A DNA stretch of 64,000 bases from Rhizodiscina lignyota (taxonomy: Eukaryota; Ascomycota; Dothideomycetes; Aulographales; Rhizodiscinaceae): positions 1,922,001 through 1,986,000 of the forward strand of contig ML978121.1 in assembly GCA_010015805.1 (NCBI GenBank), read 5' to 3'. This document shows positions 11,437-23,798 of this stretch, piece by piece (position 1 is the stretch's first letter; each line of letters starts with the position of its first letter). The notes below the pieces were generated by a model that did not search any database, was not told the DNA's origin, and saw only the letters and a program-made list of their open reading frames with translations. The position numbers and the translations under genes were made by a program.

Positions 11437-14400
11437 ATGGCAGGAGTTGAGTTCATCCCCAGCCAAATCTTCCTTACAGCCTCGTCGAGCCTGGATAAAT
11501 ATCCTGGTAAGCAAGTTGAACATCGAGAAGCTTCCTCTTGTGGATCTGACTACTCGAAGCCAAGCAGCATGCTCAAAATGTGGCCCGGAAACTTGGAGCA
11601 AACAATGGGTTGCTTTATCTTCCCGGCCAGGGGAAGGTGTTCCGCGAAGACAGTGATATGGAGGTGCCGTTCAGGCAGAGGCGATACTTTTACTACCTGA
11701 GCGGGTTGGTGATGCTCCATTTCTCTGATAAGAAATTTTTCTAATAAGATTTAACAGTGTCGATGAGCCCGACTGCCATCTCACTTACGACATTAGGCGT
11801 GATGTGTTGACGTTGTTCATTCCGCCGATCAATCCGGAACGCGTCATTTGGAGTGGCCGTGGATCCACGGTCGATGAAGCTTACGATAAGTACGATGTCG
11901 ACAGAGTGCAATTGTCAGACGCCGTTTCAGAGACAGTCGCAAAATGGACAAAGAAAAACATTGGAACCGTCTACATCCTCCATCCCACTCAAGAGGCCTT
12001 TCCCGGACAGAACAAACTGCCACGAGTGGACTTTACTAGACTGCAAATGGCCATAGACCACTGCCGAGTCATCAAGGACCCGCATGAGATAAAGCTCATC
12101 CGTAAGGCGAATGAGATCTCAGCGGATGCTCACCGCACGATATTAACAAACGTGCGTGGGCTCACAAACGAGGCTCAAGTTGAGGGCATCTTCAAAGACA
12201 TGTGCATAAGCAAAGGCGCCAAACACCAAGCCTACGCGCCGATTTGTGGGTCCGGTGAAAACGCAGCGACTCTTCACTATGTCAAAAATGACGAGCCTTT
12301 GGAGGGACGCCAGTTGATGGTGCTTGACGCAGGTGCTGAATGGGAACTCTATGCTTCGGACGTCACACGCACGTTTCCACTACACGGCGAGTGGTCCGAA
12401 GAGGCTCAAGCAACTTACAGCCTTGTGCAATCCATGCAGGAAGCTTGCATTAAGAAAATAAAGCCAGGCGTACGTTTCTTGGATATCCACGCCTTAGCTC
12501 ACCAGATCGCCGTAACCGGTCTCCTTGAGCTCGGAATACTGCACGGTGGCAATGCCAAGGAGATTCTTGAAGCCGGCACTTCGCTCGCTTTCTTTCCGCA
12601 TGGACTTGGGCATCACCTAGGCCTCGAAACGCACGATGTCTCCGATACGCCCATCAATAGTGTGTGGACATACCAAGACCCAACCTGTGAGAAGGTCAGA
12701 TCTGGCCTCGTTACTGAGCTTTGCAAGGCTCCTGTTGATGCAAGGAGCGGCGGCCTCGAAGAAGGAATGGTTGTCACTGTTGAGCCTGGAATGTAGGCTT
12801 TATCTTTCCGCTCCGCCTGTTATAGACACCAGAAACTGACTTGTCATAGCTATTTCTCGCGCTTTGCAATACAGCAATTTTTGCAGTCACCAGAGCATTC
12901 GAAGTATATCAACAAGGAAGAAGTCGAAAAGTATTATTCCGTTGGAGGCGTCCGTATTGAGGATAACATTCTGGTATGTAATTGATCCAAATTGTTTTTC
13001 AAGCTGTATCTCACTCAGATACAGGTGACTGCCGGTGGATATGAGAATTTGACGACCGCTCCAAAAGGCGAGGAGATGATGAGGATGATCCGTGCCAGCT
13101 CCTCGACGCCTGAACAGAAGAAAGCTGATGGCGGACTCATCTGGGCACAAATGCAACGCGCCAGCGATTGTAAACTGGATGAGAGGAAAGAAATTTCTCG
13201 CCACGAGGCGCCGCTCGCTGAAGTAGGCCCGTCATCCTCGGATCTTTCCAAGTCACAGGATCCACATAAAGCATGCTCGTTCTGCAGGACGAGAAAACTC
13301 AAATGCTTCCGATACTCCACAAGGAGCGACAAATGCTCCAATTGCACGAGGTACGTGCTGGAATGTAGTCTGGCGACGTCTCAACCCGTTACGGAAACTC
13401 GTACAATTTCGGATCGGCCACGCAAATCCTGCCAGTCTTGCCGCAAGAGAATGGTCAAATGTAGAGGCTTCTTAGACGACAGAGGAAAGTGTGACCACTG
13501 CGCTCGACTCGATCAAAAGTGTAGCCTGGCCGAACAACGAAACATTGCCGCGGAAATTGCAATGGTGGAACTGACGAAGACGTTGTCAGTGTTAGATGCT
13601 TTTGCGTCTATGAAGCCTCTTTCCCAAGCAGATCACGGCATTGCAAAGGATATCAAAAGCGCCCCGCCTGTACCCCCCAAGAGCTCTAGAGAGGAGAGTC
13701 TGATTACGCCCGTCGCAGAGCTGAGCATTGGGAGCTCGAGAGCTCGGACTATTTCAGTCCCAGAGGCGACCAAAACATCGCCCAAATTGTACAAACATGG
13801 TCTTCCATTGACCTTACCCCAGGGAGGCCCTCCGGAATGGGGCCTTGTTGAAACAAAGTCCGCCAACTCCAAAAGCCTGGCACAGCTGCGACAGCAATAT
13901 TACATTCTGGCCTCGAAAGAGACAGCATTTAATCATACCCGTGATGATAGTGTGGATCGAGATGTGATCGCTCCTCAAGTACCGAAGAAAATTCCTGAGC
14001 TACCACAAAAGCCTCTTGCGTATCGTCACAGCCTGCCAGCATTGTCGGAGGCAGCAGCTTCGCACCGAATTTCGTACACTGGTTCTGTTGTGGATCCAAT
14101 TACCGAAGCGGATACCTGGTTCAAAGCGGACCACAGTACAAGCCGTGACTCTCCATGGGACTTTAGGGAGCTTTTGCACTTCGACAACATTCCGAAGCCA
14201 ACCCACTCAAACGGCCTTCGCCGTGCTCAGACAACGCGGACGCCTACTAGGTCGAAGCCTTTGGAATCTTTTGGATCACGAAGTCCAAAGGAGTCTGAGT
14301 CCTTTGAAATTACGATCCGCATCGCTGCAGTTGCCGCGACCTATGTGAATTCCATTCCTCAGAATAGAGGAAAGGACATCAATGGGGATGAGATTCGCCG

Positions 14401-14782
14401 TATCCTCGAAGCCAATCCAACGCTGAGCGACCTCTGCCGCATGCTGCGGGTGATGGGAGTAGTGGTACATGAAGACACCTTTGCCGAAACTCTTGTCAAG
14501 TCAATCCCTGACCTCAACCTACTCGGACTTGCCAAACCAGCCTCGGAGGTGAATCGTCTAAAGAGGACAATGAACCCAACAAGGTACAGGCCACGACGAC
14601 CTCATACCTATGTTCAACCGCGCATTACTGAAACCCCTTCACTGTCATCGCTAAACCTAGGCGATGGGGACGGTTTGCGCGATGCCGGATCACAGTTGAG
14701 TTACCCTGGTCTGACTGGCACGCACGAATGGGTTGAAAAGAGATTGTCGAGGCTAATGAGTGATGAATTTCTTTACAAATGA
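11437..14782 (+). CDS. X-Pro aminopeptidase (M24B) with a C-terminal tandem zinc-cluster extension
   Basis: Five exons, 11437-11506, 11560-11704, 11758-12792, 12850-12973 and 13025-14782, give 1043 aa. Residues 1 to about 480 are an aminopeptidase P. They hold the N-terminal creatinase-like half ([29 protein letters not shown]) and a pita-bread fold with the metal ligands in place: Asp262 (LDAGAE), Asp273 (SDVTRT), His357 (HGLGHHLG), Glu414 (TVEPG) and Glu454 (GVRIEDN). The usual enzyme ends soon after [12 protein letters not shown]. Here the same frame runs about 560 residues further with no stop. It has two C-x2-C-x6-C-x9-C-x2-C-x6-C zinc clusters at about 542-572 and 594-624, then a Ser-rich tail. 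The peptidase removes N-terminal residues before proline; zinc clusters bind DNA in fungal regulators. The peptidase call is firm. That both halves form one protein is what the sequence shows, but it needs RNA evidence. Two genes sharing a frame remain possible. Confidence 0.8.
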
Positions 14783-16633
14783 TGCTAGGTATAAGCTGGG
14801 TCGTCGGAGAAATCCTGTGTCAATCTCCTTAGAGCATTCGGTAGGATTTATTCGCGGTAACATCACGGCTCTGACATGCAACGTCTAAACTTTGCTGCCG
14901 GCCCCGCACGGTCGACGACATCTTGTCCTCTGGCGGTGACCTGCATAGCTATGGTGTTTACTACTGCATACTTTCGAAATAAAACCCCGGTATTAGGTAC
15001 CTCGACTGTCTCGACTTTTTATCTCTTCACTTTTGTGCATGTGTTTTATATGGTCATTCCATCCAGCCCCAGTGACTGACTAGCTTTCTATGATGAATGA
15101 TCAAGACAGATACGGATGTCTGCCCGATCCTCTGATCACTTCGGCCCGTAGAAGACGTTCAGGAACACAAGCTGTCCTTGGCCATTGATGACAATTCCTC
15201 GAGGAGGCTTTTGGCTCTCCGAAATTGAAAATGGCACATGTCCACCTTCCGCATCCGGACAGAAGACCCTGTGTAACCTCGCGTGAGGTCTCACTGCGCA
15301 GTAAGTGTCTGCTACACTCCAACCGCCAGCCGCCTGCTCATTGCATCGTGTTCATGTTTCTTACTGCGCGCAGTATGCTCTATGTTTTATTCTCTCTATT
15401 TTTGGAGAAGTCCTCGAGATGTCGGGCCCACTTTCTGTCCAGTTTGTACTCGTGCGTCGCCGACGCAAAACTCAAAGTCGGGGGGCCCGCTCCATACCGT
15501 CTGGCTTCCTATCTTACATTCTCGAAAAATCTTCTCTCTGCTGCTGTGGATAGAATCAATAAGCAGTAGGAGAAGAGGGGGAAAACCTTTTCAGCGCTTT
15601 TAAATCGAATTGATTGGACGCTTTTACGTTATCTTCGATCAATCTACTCCGGAAAGAGTATACCTGCCCCACAGCCCCGCTACGCTACACCCCATTAAGC
15701 TAGTTGGAGCAATTTTCGCTTTTCGATCGTATTTTTGCTCTATGTTTAGGTAAGTGCTTAGCATTCCAGTGGTATCCTATGGCTTGTGTATTGAAACTAT
15801 TGATTCTTCCCGCAGCCGCAGGGGGTATGGATCTCCGGGCTATTCCGTTTGCGGAAGCTATTTACAGGCCCCGTATGCCCTCCGAATTCATGACGTACGA
15901 GGATGGCTAGAGCGTACTGAGCGCAGAGTAAGGTTCTAACTGGACGAGCAAATCGGGATAATATTTTTTATGCTATCCTCGCGTAGGCATTCCTTTCCGC
16001 ATGCAGGCCCCAGCAATGTTACTGCGATGTTTTTCTAAGTGACTGGGATGTCGCTGTCTTCACAAGGAGCATCCCATCTATTCATGCGCGGTGCCTGCTT
16101 TAGCTATGCGCTAGCCATGCTCTTCTGCAGGACCGCTGAAAGCGTGGTTCGCTAAACTCAGTCGCTAGCGCAGCTTAGCGCACCATCAACCAACATCATT
16201 CCTATCGTGACTATCGACGCCGGTTGCATCGTCGCATATTCACGCGATTAGAATCAACTCGTCGCTTCAAGGCTTGGTCTATTGCCAAGCCAAGGCTTAG
16301 ATGCATTCTCTGTCGTCCGCAGAGCGTGGTGATCCCAATTTCTGCCGAGACCGAACATCAACCATAGGAGCGGCTGAGAGGCCTGTTCACGTTTGCGGGA
16401 ATACATCATGACTGTGGAGTGGAATGCGCCGGACGGTAGCATGTATATTTAGCCTTCTTTGTCCACTGTCTCTCGTCTACTTTTTCGCTTTGCAGATGAA
16501 AGCTTGAAGTTGCACAGCTGTCCGACCTCTGTCTTTCTCATCCAACCTCGTCAACCACCGAGTAGATCGATCACTTTCTACTTCCTGCCCTTCGCTCTGC
16601 ACCAATCTAAACTCTCGTTTTACTACTGTCGCA
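14783..16633. other. 1.85-kb gene-poor spacer
   Basis: I see no supported gene. Short frames on both strands have no recognisable domain. Around 16090-16180 there are several GCTAGC/TAGCGC-type short palindromes. The last 200 bases, with pyrimidine-rich tracts, are probably the promoter and leader of the wall-protein gene. Confidence 0.4.
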
Positions 16634-17431
16634 ATGGTGTATCGTCCTTTCGCCCTTGTGGCTTTGGCCGCCTTTGTCGCCGCGCAGAGTCCGCAATTTG
16701 GGGGACCTGCAGGAGGGCCGCCCGACCAGGCTCCGTCGTCCAGGAGCTATGGCTATCCTCCACCACCTCCACCATCCAGTATGCCTGTGTCGACTCTTCC
16801 ACCTCCTCCGCCATACTCCGAGTCGTCTGCCCCGCCGCCATACACAACTCCACCTACTTCAAGCAGCTATTGGCCACCACCGAGCTCTTACACAACTTAT
16901 AAGACGACGTACGAGACGACAACCACTATTCCTTGCACGACGAATAGCAGCTGGGTTCCACCCACAGTCAAAAAGACAACCGTAGAGACTACGGTGACTA
17001 TTCCTTGCACAACGAGTAGCACTTGGATTCCGCCGCCGCCGCCGCCTTATCCATCCAAGAATGTAACAAACACGACAATCACGACGCCATGCCCAACCAC
17101 CACAACTCCAGCGCCTCCTCCGCCTGCTTCAACCACGGCTTCGCCTGTCGTCCCACCTCACTCTTCCGAATTGACGACGACAATTGAGACCACCATCCCT
17201 AAAACGCGTACTGCAACCATCGAAACTTCGGAAGTGGTTCCCGTACCGCCAGAGAGCACAGTAACGCCTTCTACTACCATCCTACCTACTGTCACTACCT
17301 CAGCGGCAGCTGCAACCGAGACTACTCCGGAGACTCCTCTGTTTACCGGCGCGGCTGCAGCGATCCCAAGGATTGGTGGTGAGGCTGTGGCGCTACTCGC
17401 AGCTGTTGCAGGCGTAGTTGCGCTTGCTTGA
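16634..17431 (+). CDS. GPI-anchored Pro/Ser/Thr-rich cell-wall protein
   Basis: Single exon, 265 aa. A signal peptide (MVYRPFALVALAAFVAA, cleaved before about Gln18) leads into a Pro/Ser/Thr-rich chain that is likely heavily O-glycosylated. It ends in a small-residue site (TGAAAA) and a hydrophobic tail without basic residues (GGEAVALLAAVAGVVALA), as in GPI-anchored proteins. The middle has three related segments with a TIPCTT or TTPCPT core, each with one Cys; two are followed by W-V/I-PP. These may give intermolecular disulfides in the wall. No enzyme domain is present, so a structural or surface role is inferred. No named homologue can be given. Confidence 0.85.
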   Translation: MVYRPFALVALAAFVAAQSPQFGGPAGGPPDQAPSSRSYGYPPPPPPSSMPVSTLPPPPPYSESSAPPPYTTPPTSSSYWPPPSSYTTYKTTYETTTTIPCTTNSSWVPPTVKKTTVETTVTIPCTTSSTWIPPPPPPYPSKNVTNTTITTPCPTTTTPAPPPPASTTASPVVPPHSSELTTTIETTIPKTRTATIETSEVVPVPPESTVTPSTTILPTVTTSAAAATETTPETPLFTGAAAAIPRIGGEAVALLAAVAGVVALA

Positions 17432-18607
17432 ATGCATTGATGACATATCATATGCATTCGTGGAGCTGGTACTGTCACAATCCTTACATCTCTAATTGAC
17501 AAACATATTATGTGCTTCTGTGGTTTATCTCACCACTATCGGATAGTTAGTTTCTAATGACCGCAGGGCTGGGCATGGCATCTGTGTGCAACGACGATCC
17601 TTACGAATGGCATGTTCATGTGACAGTATCAAGCATTGGGTCTTGGAGATGCAGGGGAATACCTGGAAAGGAGTATAGTGGAAAGCGGGAACATGTCTCT
17701 TGCAGAAGATATCATTTGGAATGTCAATGAAAGATCAATGCATTACCGTTCCTACGCCTTCATTATTGACCTGTGATGCTCGAGTGGACGCTTGCGGCGA
17801 TCTTGCTGACCCGCAAGCGTAAAACTTGGAGATAAGGTGCTCGCGTCTCCAAATGCATTGAAACGCACGAGCTTCTGCTGAAGTCGTTGACAGTGAGTAC
17901 AGAGAAGCTGGACAGGGACAGGCTCGAGGTTCTTTGACGGTTGCGGTTAAAATTCTTCACGGCACTGCGGCAAAACTCCGGGCCGACTCCTTGACACGCC
18001 AAGATCATTTCCGCTCCTCAGACGCCAGGAACGCCAGGGACGCTCACATCGCGTCTCATCTTCGAGGGGTTGGAAAATCGATGAACAAGACGTCTGAAAC
18101 TTCAACTGCCGCTCAAGCTTATCGAATAAGGCACGGAACTTCATCCAATTTGTCTCGTCTGCCCAAAAGGACGGGTGGCTTGTGCGAACCTGCTGTAAGT
18201 GGAGCACGGAAGCCTTGCTCTCTAAACACTAGTGAGACTGCTTCCTAAGTAGACGCGCTGTGGGCTCCGTCACTCTCAATTTCATGCTTCGCAGATTCAT
18301 AATAATTTGTTTCCTCGGAATCTGCTTCCCGCTGAGTTGTTTGTTTCTCATGTTTTCTTTCATTCGTCGTATTGCCCATCGACCTGTTTTACAGACCAAC
18401 AAAATTACATCGGCTGCGTGTTCTCCCCACACACAGTCGCAAATTTTCTAGATGTTCTTCGCAGCGGTTTACATCTTAGTTTCTCAATGAGGACACATTG
18501 CAACCAAGCCCTATTGACCTGCAAGAAGGCATGAAGCCTTTCCAGAGAAGCTTGATGAAGGACGACATCACGACGACGCGTCAGTGAGGAAAGGTATCTT
18601 TCCCGTC
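17432..18607. other. Intergenic spacer
   Basis: About 1.2 kb between the wall-protein gene and the glycosyltransferase gene. Several short overlapping frames are present (for example 17934-18248 on + and 17947-18207 on -), none protein-like enough to support. Probably 3' end plus promoter. Confidence 0.4.
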
Positions 18608-19820
18608 ATGCGTCATAGAGCGATGTCGATTACTGGTGTACGAAGACACCGACTCCTGATACTTTTATTGCCGGTGCTACTTCTCGTTGCTTTCCTTCTT
18701 CAGAGCGACTCGATCAACATACTCAAAATTTGGTCACCACGCTGTGCCACCACCACAGGATCAAATGGCGACGCCGTATCAAGAAACTCTAGTCCGCATC
18801 GCATATCAAAAGTCTCGATGCTGTTCGGCAAAAACGACCTCTACGAGCGTGCGCTGGAGACGCATCGGGAGCACAATGAGATGCATGGGTACGGGATGAA
18901 AGTCCTCCGCGAACAGCTTACCGATGGTTACTGGAACAAGCTGTTGTACATTCTCTCACTGCTGGTTGAAGAGCTTGCGAAGCCACCTACAAGACGGATA
19001 GAATGGTTCATGTAAGACCTTGTCTTTTCTGCCACTACAAAGAGCGATTGTAACTGAGTCTCAGTATTACAGGTGGGTCGATGCGCATGTCGTCCTTCTG
19101 AACCCTCAAATACCACTCGATATCTTCTTACCCGTACAAGACAACAACTTTCGCGAAACGCATTTCATTGGAACACGAAACGATGGCGATTTCGTACCCA
19201 GCGTCTTTTTCATCCACGTGCACCCATGGTCAATCAAGTTGCTCGTCAAGGCGATGGCCGTGCCGATGATCGATGAACTCGCGGAGCTTGGAAGTGCCAT
19301 GGATCGGAGGGCACTTTCATATATCCTAGACGAGACTGAGTTCCGAGACTCTGTCATTTATCAGCCGTGGCATTGGTTCCACGAGTCATTTTCCTCAAAT
19401 GCGAAAGAGGGTTCAGACAGAAGGGGTACCCTTTTGGCACAGTTTCCTTCAAATCTGAAGGCAGCACGGTGGAAGCAGCTGGCCGACTGCCTAGACCGTC
19501 TACATCGAATAGAGGAGAACACGGCTATTCCATTCGAAGACACGTTCTATTTGGAAGAGACGGAAAGATTTTGGGAGCTTGCGCGAGACGTCAATTTCAT
19601 GTTACTGGTTACAAAACAGCTGCAAAAAGGCTTGACAGAATGGAACGAGGATATTGCTGCGGCTTCATCACGGCTTGAAGACGTTTTGAGCTACGACCTC
19701 GATCAGAAACAACAAGCTATGGAAGCGATTGAAGACGTGAAAAAACTCGTATCCACAATACAGGTACCGCAGAGACCTGTAAAAGAAGTGGATAAGGGGG
19801 AGTGGATTGAACCTCCATGA
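18608..19820 (+). CDS. GT34-family glycosyltransferase (GMA12/MNN10 type)
   Basis: Two exons, 18608-19011 and 19073-19820, give 383 aa. The frame extends slightly upstream but only from a GTG, so the ATG at 18608 is chosen. A single N-terminal membrane anchor (RLLILLLPVLLLVAFLLQ) predicts a type II Golgi protein. The luminal part has the family's early motifs (ERALETHREHNEMHGYGM), the helix before the metal site, and the block WFMWVDAHVVLLNPQIPLDI formed across the splice. GT34 enzymes add alpha-galactose or alpha-mannose to N- and O-glycans. In active relatives the metal site reads D-x-D; here it reads D-A-H, so activity or metal use may differ. The C-terminus is a charged helix, probably a coiled coil. 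Confidence 0.88.
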
Positions 19821-20169
19821 TGGTAGGGGTTGCACATGTCAGAAGGTCTTTGTGGACTCCATGAGATCGATCAAACGAAAGATTCCCTCCGAAATCGGTT
19901 CGCCGAGACGCGATTCTTCACTCGATCAATTTTCAAACCAGCTACGACGCGGAATTAATTCCACGTTCTCTTAATTGTGACCATTCACAGCGGCGGCATG
20001 CTAAGATGAATAGCGTTGTGGAGTCGCCCGCCCCCGTAATTTAGAGACCAAGGAGCTAAATGGCCGATTGTCGGATTACCATCAATGGCACCCGAGCATA
20101 TGAATTTTTGTCACCTTAATCTAAAAGTTTTCAGATATTGACGGGAAATAATCAATTATTTCCACAGAC
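19821..20169. other. Intergenic spacer
   Basis: Short promoter region ahead of the SDR gene; AT-rich towards its end. Nothing else seen. Confidence 0.4.
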
Positions 20170-21101
20170 ATGGGCAGACTCGATGGCAAAGTGGCACTTA
20201 TTACAGGTCGGTTATCGTATTATACAATTGATTCTGGTGGCCGTTCACACTAATACTTTCCCAGGTGGTGCGAGCGGGTTCGGAGCTGCCACGAGCGAGC
20301 GCTTCTCGCAAGAAGGCTGCAAGGTACTTATCGGCGACTTAAACGAGTCCGCAGCAAAAGCGACGGCAGACAAGATCGGAGGCTCCAATATTAAAGTAAT
20401 GAAGATGGATGTTACTCAAGAGGCAGACTGGAAGGCCGCAGTTGAATCCTGCATAAAGGAGTTCGGTCGAATTGATATATTGGTAAATAATGCAGGCTGG
20501 TCGTATAAGAACAAGGTTCGTCAACGCCGACTGCTCGGAGTGATACCCTGGTAGCTGATTTCTGTTTATCTTAGCCAACGCTCGAGGTGACGATGGAAGA
20601 ATATACACGAGTGTTTAACATCAATGTCAAAAGCATCTTCCTCTCAATCGCCGAAGTCGTACCGCACATGCAGAAGCAAGGCAATGGTGGAGCCATTATC
20701 AACATATCCAGTATTGGTAGTGTCAGGCCACGGCCAGGCTTGGTGTGGTATAACTCGACCAAAAGCGCCGTTTCAAATGTGAGAGTGAACTTTGTTTTGC
20801 GCTTTGGGTAAAACCAATCACTGACCGCTCGCAGGCAACGAAAGGTCTGGCTGCCGAGTATGGCCCTGATCAAATCCGAGTTAATGCAGTGTGCCCACTC
20901 CTATCCGGGACAAGACTATTCGAGCAATTCGCCGGGGTACCGTACACTAAGGAGAATATGAAGAAGTTCCTCAGCAATGTACCCTTAGGACGACTAACGG
21001 ATCCCATGGACATTGCGAATACGGTTCTATTTTTGGCCAGCGACGAGGGTAAATTTATCACTGGCGCAAACTTGGAAGTGGATGGCGGACGGGGAATCTA
21101 A
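20170..21101 (+). CDS. Short-chain dehydrogenase/reductase
   Basis: Four exons, 20170-20206, 20265-20515, 20575-20778 and 20835-21101, give 252 aa, the normal length of a classical SDR. The cofactor motif TGGASGFG is formed by the first splice. NNAG follows near residue 90, then the catalytic Ser (NISSIGS) and the Y-x3-K pair (YNSTKSA). The C-terminal block NTVLFLASDEGKFITGANLE and VDGG is typical of the glucose dehydrogenase/3-oxoacyl reductase-like group. The first residues of the Rossmann strand (GDL after strand 2) favour NAD(H), but this is weak. The substrate cannot be told from sequence. Confidence 0.93.
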
Positions 21102-22006
21102 CAAAGCAATGCCCGCTATATTAGCAATGTTGATCTCCGGACATGTTGTCATAGACATGAAGGGGTACAAGGTGGATTGTTCAACCCTTGCGGAGAGTAC
21201 TGTACTCTTCACACTGGCTAAATACTCTTCCCGGCGTGAGCCACTATCCTACGTCGGTTGTCAAGTTCACAATTAAGCCACTCGCATCATCGAATTCGTG
21301 CAGGGCTGGGGGCGATAGTCTGCTCAAGCATGTTAAGAGACAACACTTCCGAGCACGGTACGGGAGCAATTGCTGATGTGCATATTCTGATATTTCCTCA
21401 TTTCTTCAACTCGCAGAATCGCTTTGAGTGGATTAGACGAGTAATTGCACCCACGCTCGACGCGCAAATGCCGTCTGTCATGCCTTCAGCGGTCTAGTAA
21501 GCAGTGACATCGAGTGAGGTCGTGGTGTCGACATTGTCACACTCTTTATTACATTTACTGTACCACGCAACGCTAACCACTAAGGTACCTAGCTTAGACT
21601 AGATAGTACTAGTCCTCCGCATTCCTAGACCAAACGCTTCCTAGCCTTTATAGGCTAGGTTAGGGTCAACCCATAATGCACTGGCCCACAGGAGGATTCT
21701 TTAGAACTACAACGTTGAAGGGGGCGTGTCGTTATGCTTGAAATATGCTGTACACGCCGTCTCCCCCTCCGGACATGGTGCGAAAGCTTAGAGCGGCCAG
21801 TGTCACTGACCGCATTTCGCCAGAACAGGCACGCCACTTTTACTCTTTGTCTCCTCAATATTCGCGGCGACCGTGTCATGGTGACGGACGTGGAATGAGG
21901 ACAGCTACTCAATGCACGGCAAGCAAACGTCATGACATTAGAAGAGATGCATAAAAGACCCATGACCAGTTGTGCTTGAGGCTCGCCAAACGCACCTTTG
22001 GCAATC
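21102..22006. other. Intergenic spacer with a CTAG-rich patch
   Basis: No gene supported. A patch at 21570-21665 is rich in CTAG/TAGG words, with a small inverted repeat (TAGCCT...AGGCTA), and may be a worn repeat fragment. The rest is likely the promoter of the NmrA-like gene. Confidence 0.35.
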
Positions 22007-23221
22007 ATGACTCGAAAAGTGTGCATCACCGCTGTCGAGGGCAACACTGGCTTTCTCATTGCCGAGCTGCTCCTGAGCAATAGCGACTTTAAAGGCAAAG
22101 TCGACGCAGTCTATGGCCTGTCTCTTCATCCATCCTCCGCCAAAGCGAAAGAAATAGCCAAGCTCGGCGCCAAAGTCGTTCCACACAAACATGGTCGCGA
22201 AAGGGACGTGGTTGACACGTTGAAGCAAAGCGGGTGCGACACTCTGTGCCTTATTCCGCCTACACACCAGGAGAAGTTCGACATCACCGTCGAGCTGATT
22301 AATGCTGCGCGCAAGGCCAACGTTCAGAACGTCCTCTTCATCAGTTCGGCCGGCAGCGATCTCGCCGAGCGTGACATGCAGCCACGTCTGAGGGAGTTTG
22401 TGGACCTTGAGACACTGGTGTTGAGTGCCAAAGGTGACCCCAAAACCCAGCTGGGCCACTCCCCGGCTGTTATCCGGTAAGACGCAAAACGTAACCGTCG
22501 TTCACAACAGCTGACCTTTTCTGCGTGTCAAGAGCTGGCTTCTATGCTGAGAATCTTCTCCTGTACGCCCCGCAGGCACAGCACGATGGTATGCTGCCGA
22601 TCCCAATCGGCAAAGACCATAAGTTTGCTCCAGTCGCACTCGGTGTAAGCATCTTTTTGACTGTTTCGAGTCTCGAGCTCACCGTTGATGATATCAGGAC
22701 GTTGCTTTACTTGCCGCTCATGTGCTTAGCGGCAAAGGCAAGCATGGCTTTGACGACAGGCATCGTGGCCAGCTGATGGTCTGCACCGGTTAGCCTCGCC
22801 CCCACGAGCTATCGCTTCTACAATCGCTAATAACAGGATGCACAGGCCCCATGCTCACCACAGGGGACGAGCTCGCTACGGCCGCCAGCCAAGCCCTCGG
22901 TGTCCAGATGCAGTTTGAAGACATTTCAGAGTGAGTTCTGTAGGGCACCCAGTCACGCAGCTCGTTGCTAACAGCTCTCCCAGGGCCGAGGCTAAGAAGG
23001 TCCTCCACCACCAGTCGCAATCGGATGCGTCAGAGAAGCAATACTTGCTTGAATACTACTCTCTGGTTCGGGAGGGTAAGACCAACTACATCTCCACCAC
23101 TGCCTTTGTCAACGTCACAGGACAGAGTCCGCAGCATCCAGAAGACTTTTTCAAAGTTTATGCCGCAGAGTTCAAGCCCGATCATCCCAATAAGAGACAG
23201 AAAATCGCAAATGGCTCATGA
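22007..23221 (+). CDS. NmrA-like NAD(P)-binding protein
   Basis: Five exons, 22007-22476, 22533-22644, 22698-22788, 22846-22930 and 22984-23221, give 331 aa. The N-terminal Rossmann fold starts MTRKVCITAVEGNTGFLIAE, with a modified glycine motif (VEGNTG rather than the usual GATG). It continues through LIPPTHQEKFDITVELINAA and FISSAGSDLAE, a typical NmrA/HSCARG arrangement. The middle has the LRPAGFYAENLL-like segment. The C-terminal part (TGDELATAASQALG, QYLLEYYSLVREG) is the family's substrate/partner lobe. Such proteins sense NAD(P) redox state or are atypical reductases. No partner is evident nearby; the preceding SDR has the same orientation but is 900 bp away. Confidence 0.88.
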
Positions 23222-23798
23222 GGATGGAGACACACGATCTGAGGCGTTGCTTCTGAGACCATCCTATGTACACAATGATCTATTTAACGCCATTCCTCCG
23301 TCGTATTTTGCGCTGTGTGACCATGTGACCGTAAAAGCTCGGAATGTTGCAATTTTGAAGTCTGCCATAGCTGCTTGAACAGGCCAAACAGCTTGTTGAC
23401 CAAGGAAAGCCGCAGAAGGTATGTATTTCAGCTAGTGATGATGCAGCTTTTACGTCGGCTCCATCCAATATGGCGAAAAGCTACAGCCATTATTATCACG
23501 GCAGTGAGTTGTTCTGATTGTAAGAGCGTTAAGAAGTGTAAGAGACAATATATCACTTTTATATAGAACATAGGCGTAGAAGAATATACCAACCCGTAAA
23601 TAGAAGACTCTCTAAAGCTAAAAACGGTATTTCTTGATCAACTGTACGGGACCCAAGATATCTAGATCCACGCACGAATCATAAGGTCCGCAACACACGA
23701 GTCATGCGCTCAAAATTTCCAGAGCGCCAAGATTTCGAGTGTCAAGGCGCATTCGTTCCCCACAATCAACGACGAAAGTTCGTCACGTACGCTCTAAC
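23222..23798. other. Intergenic spacer, AT-rich
   Basis: AT-rich stretch around 23500-23650, then the promoter of SDA1. No gene recognised; a worn repeat is possible but not shown. Confidence 0.35.

Noticed and set aside
18584-18607. Earlier start for the GT34 protein
   Set aside because: The codon at 18584 is GTG; the first ATG in frame is 18608, directly before the membrane anchor.
21570-21665. CTAG-rich patch as an inverted-repeat mobile element
   Set aside because: The inverted repeat is only about 6-7 bp with no flanking duplication visible; not enough to call an element.
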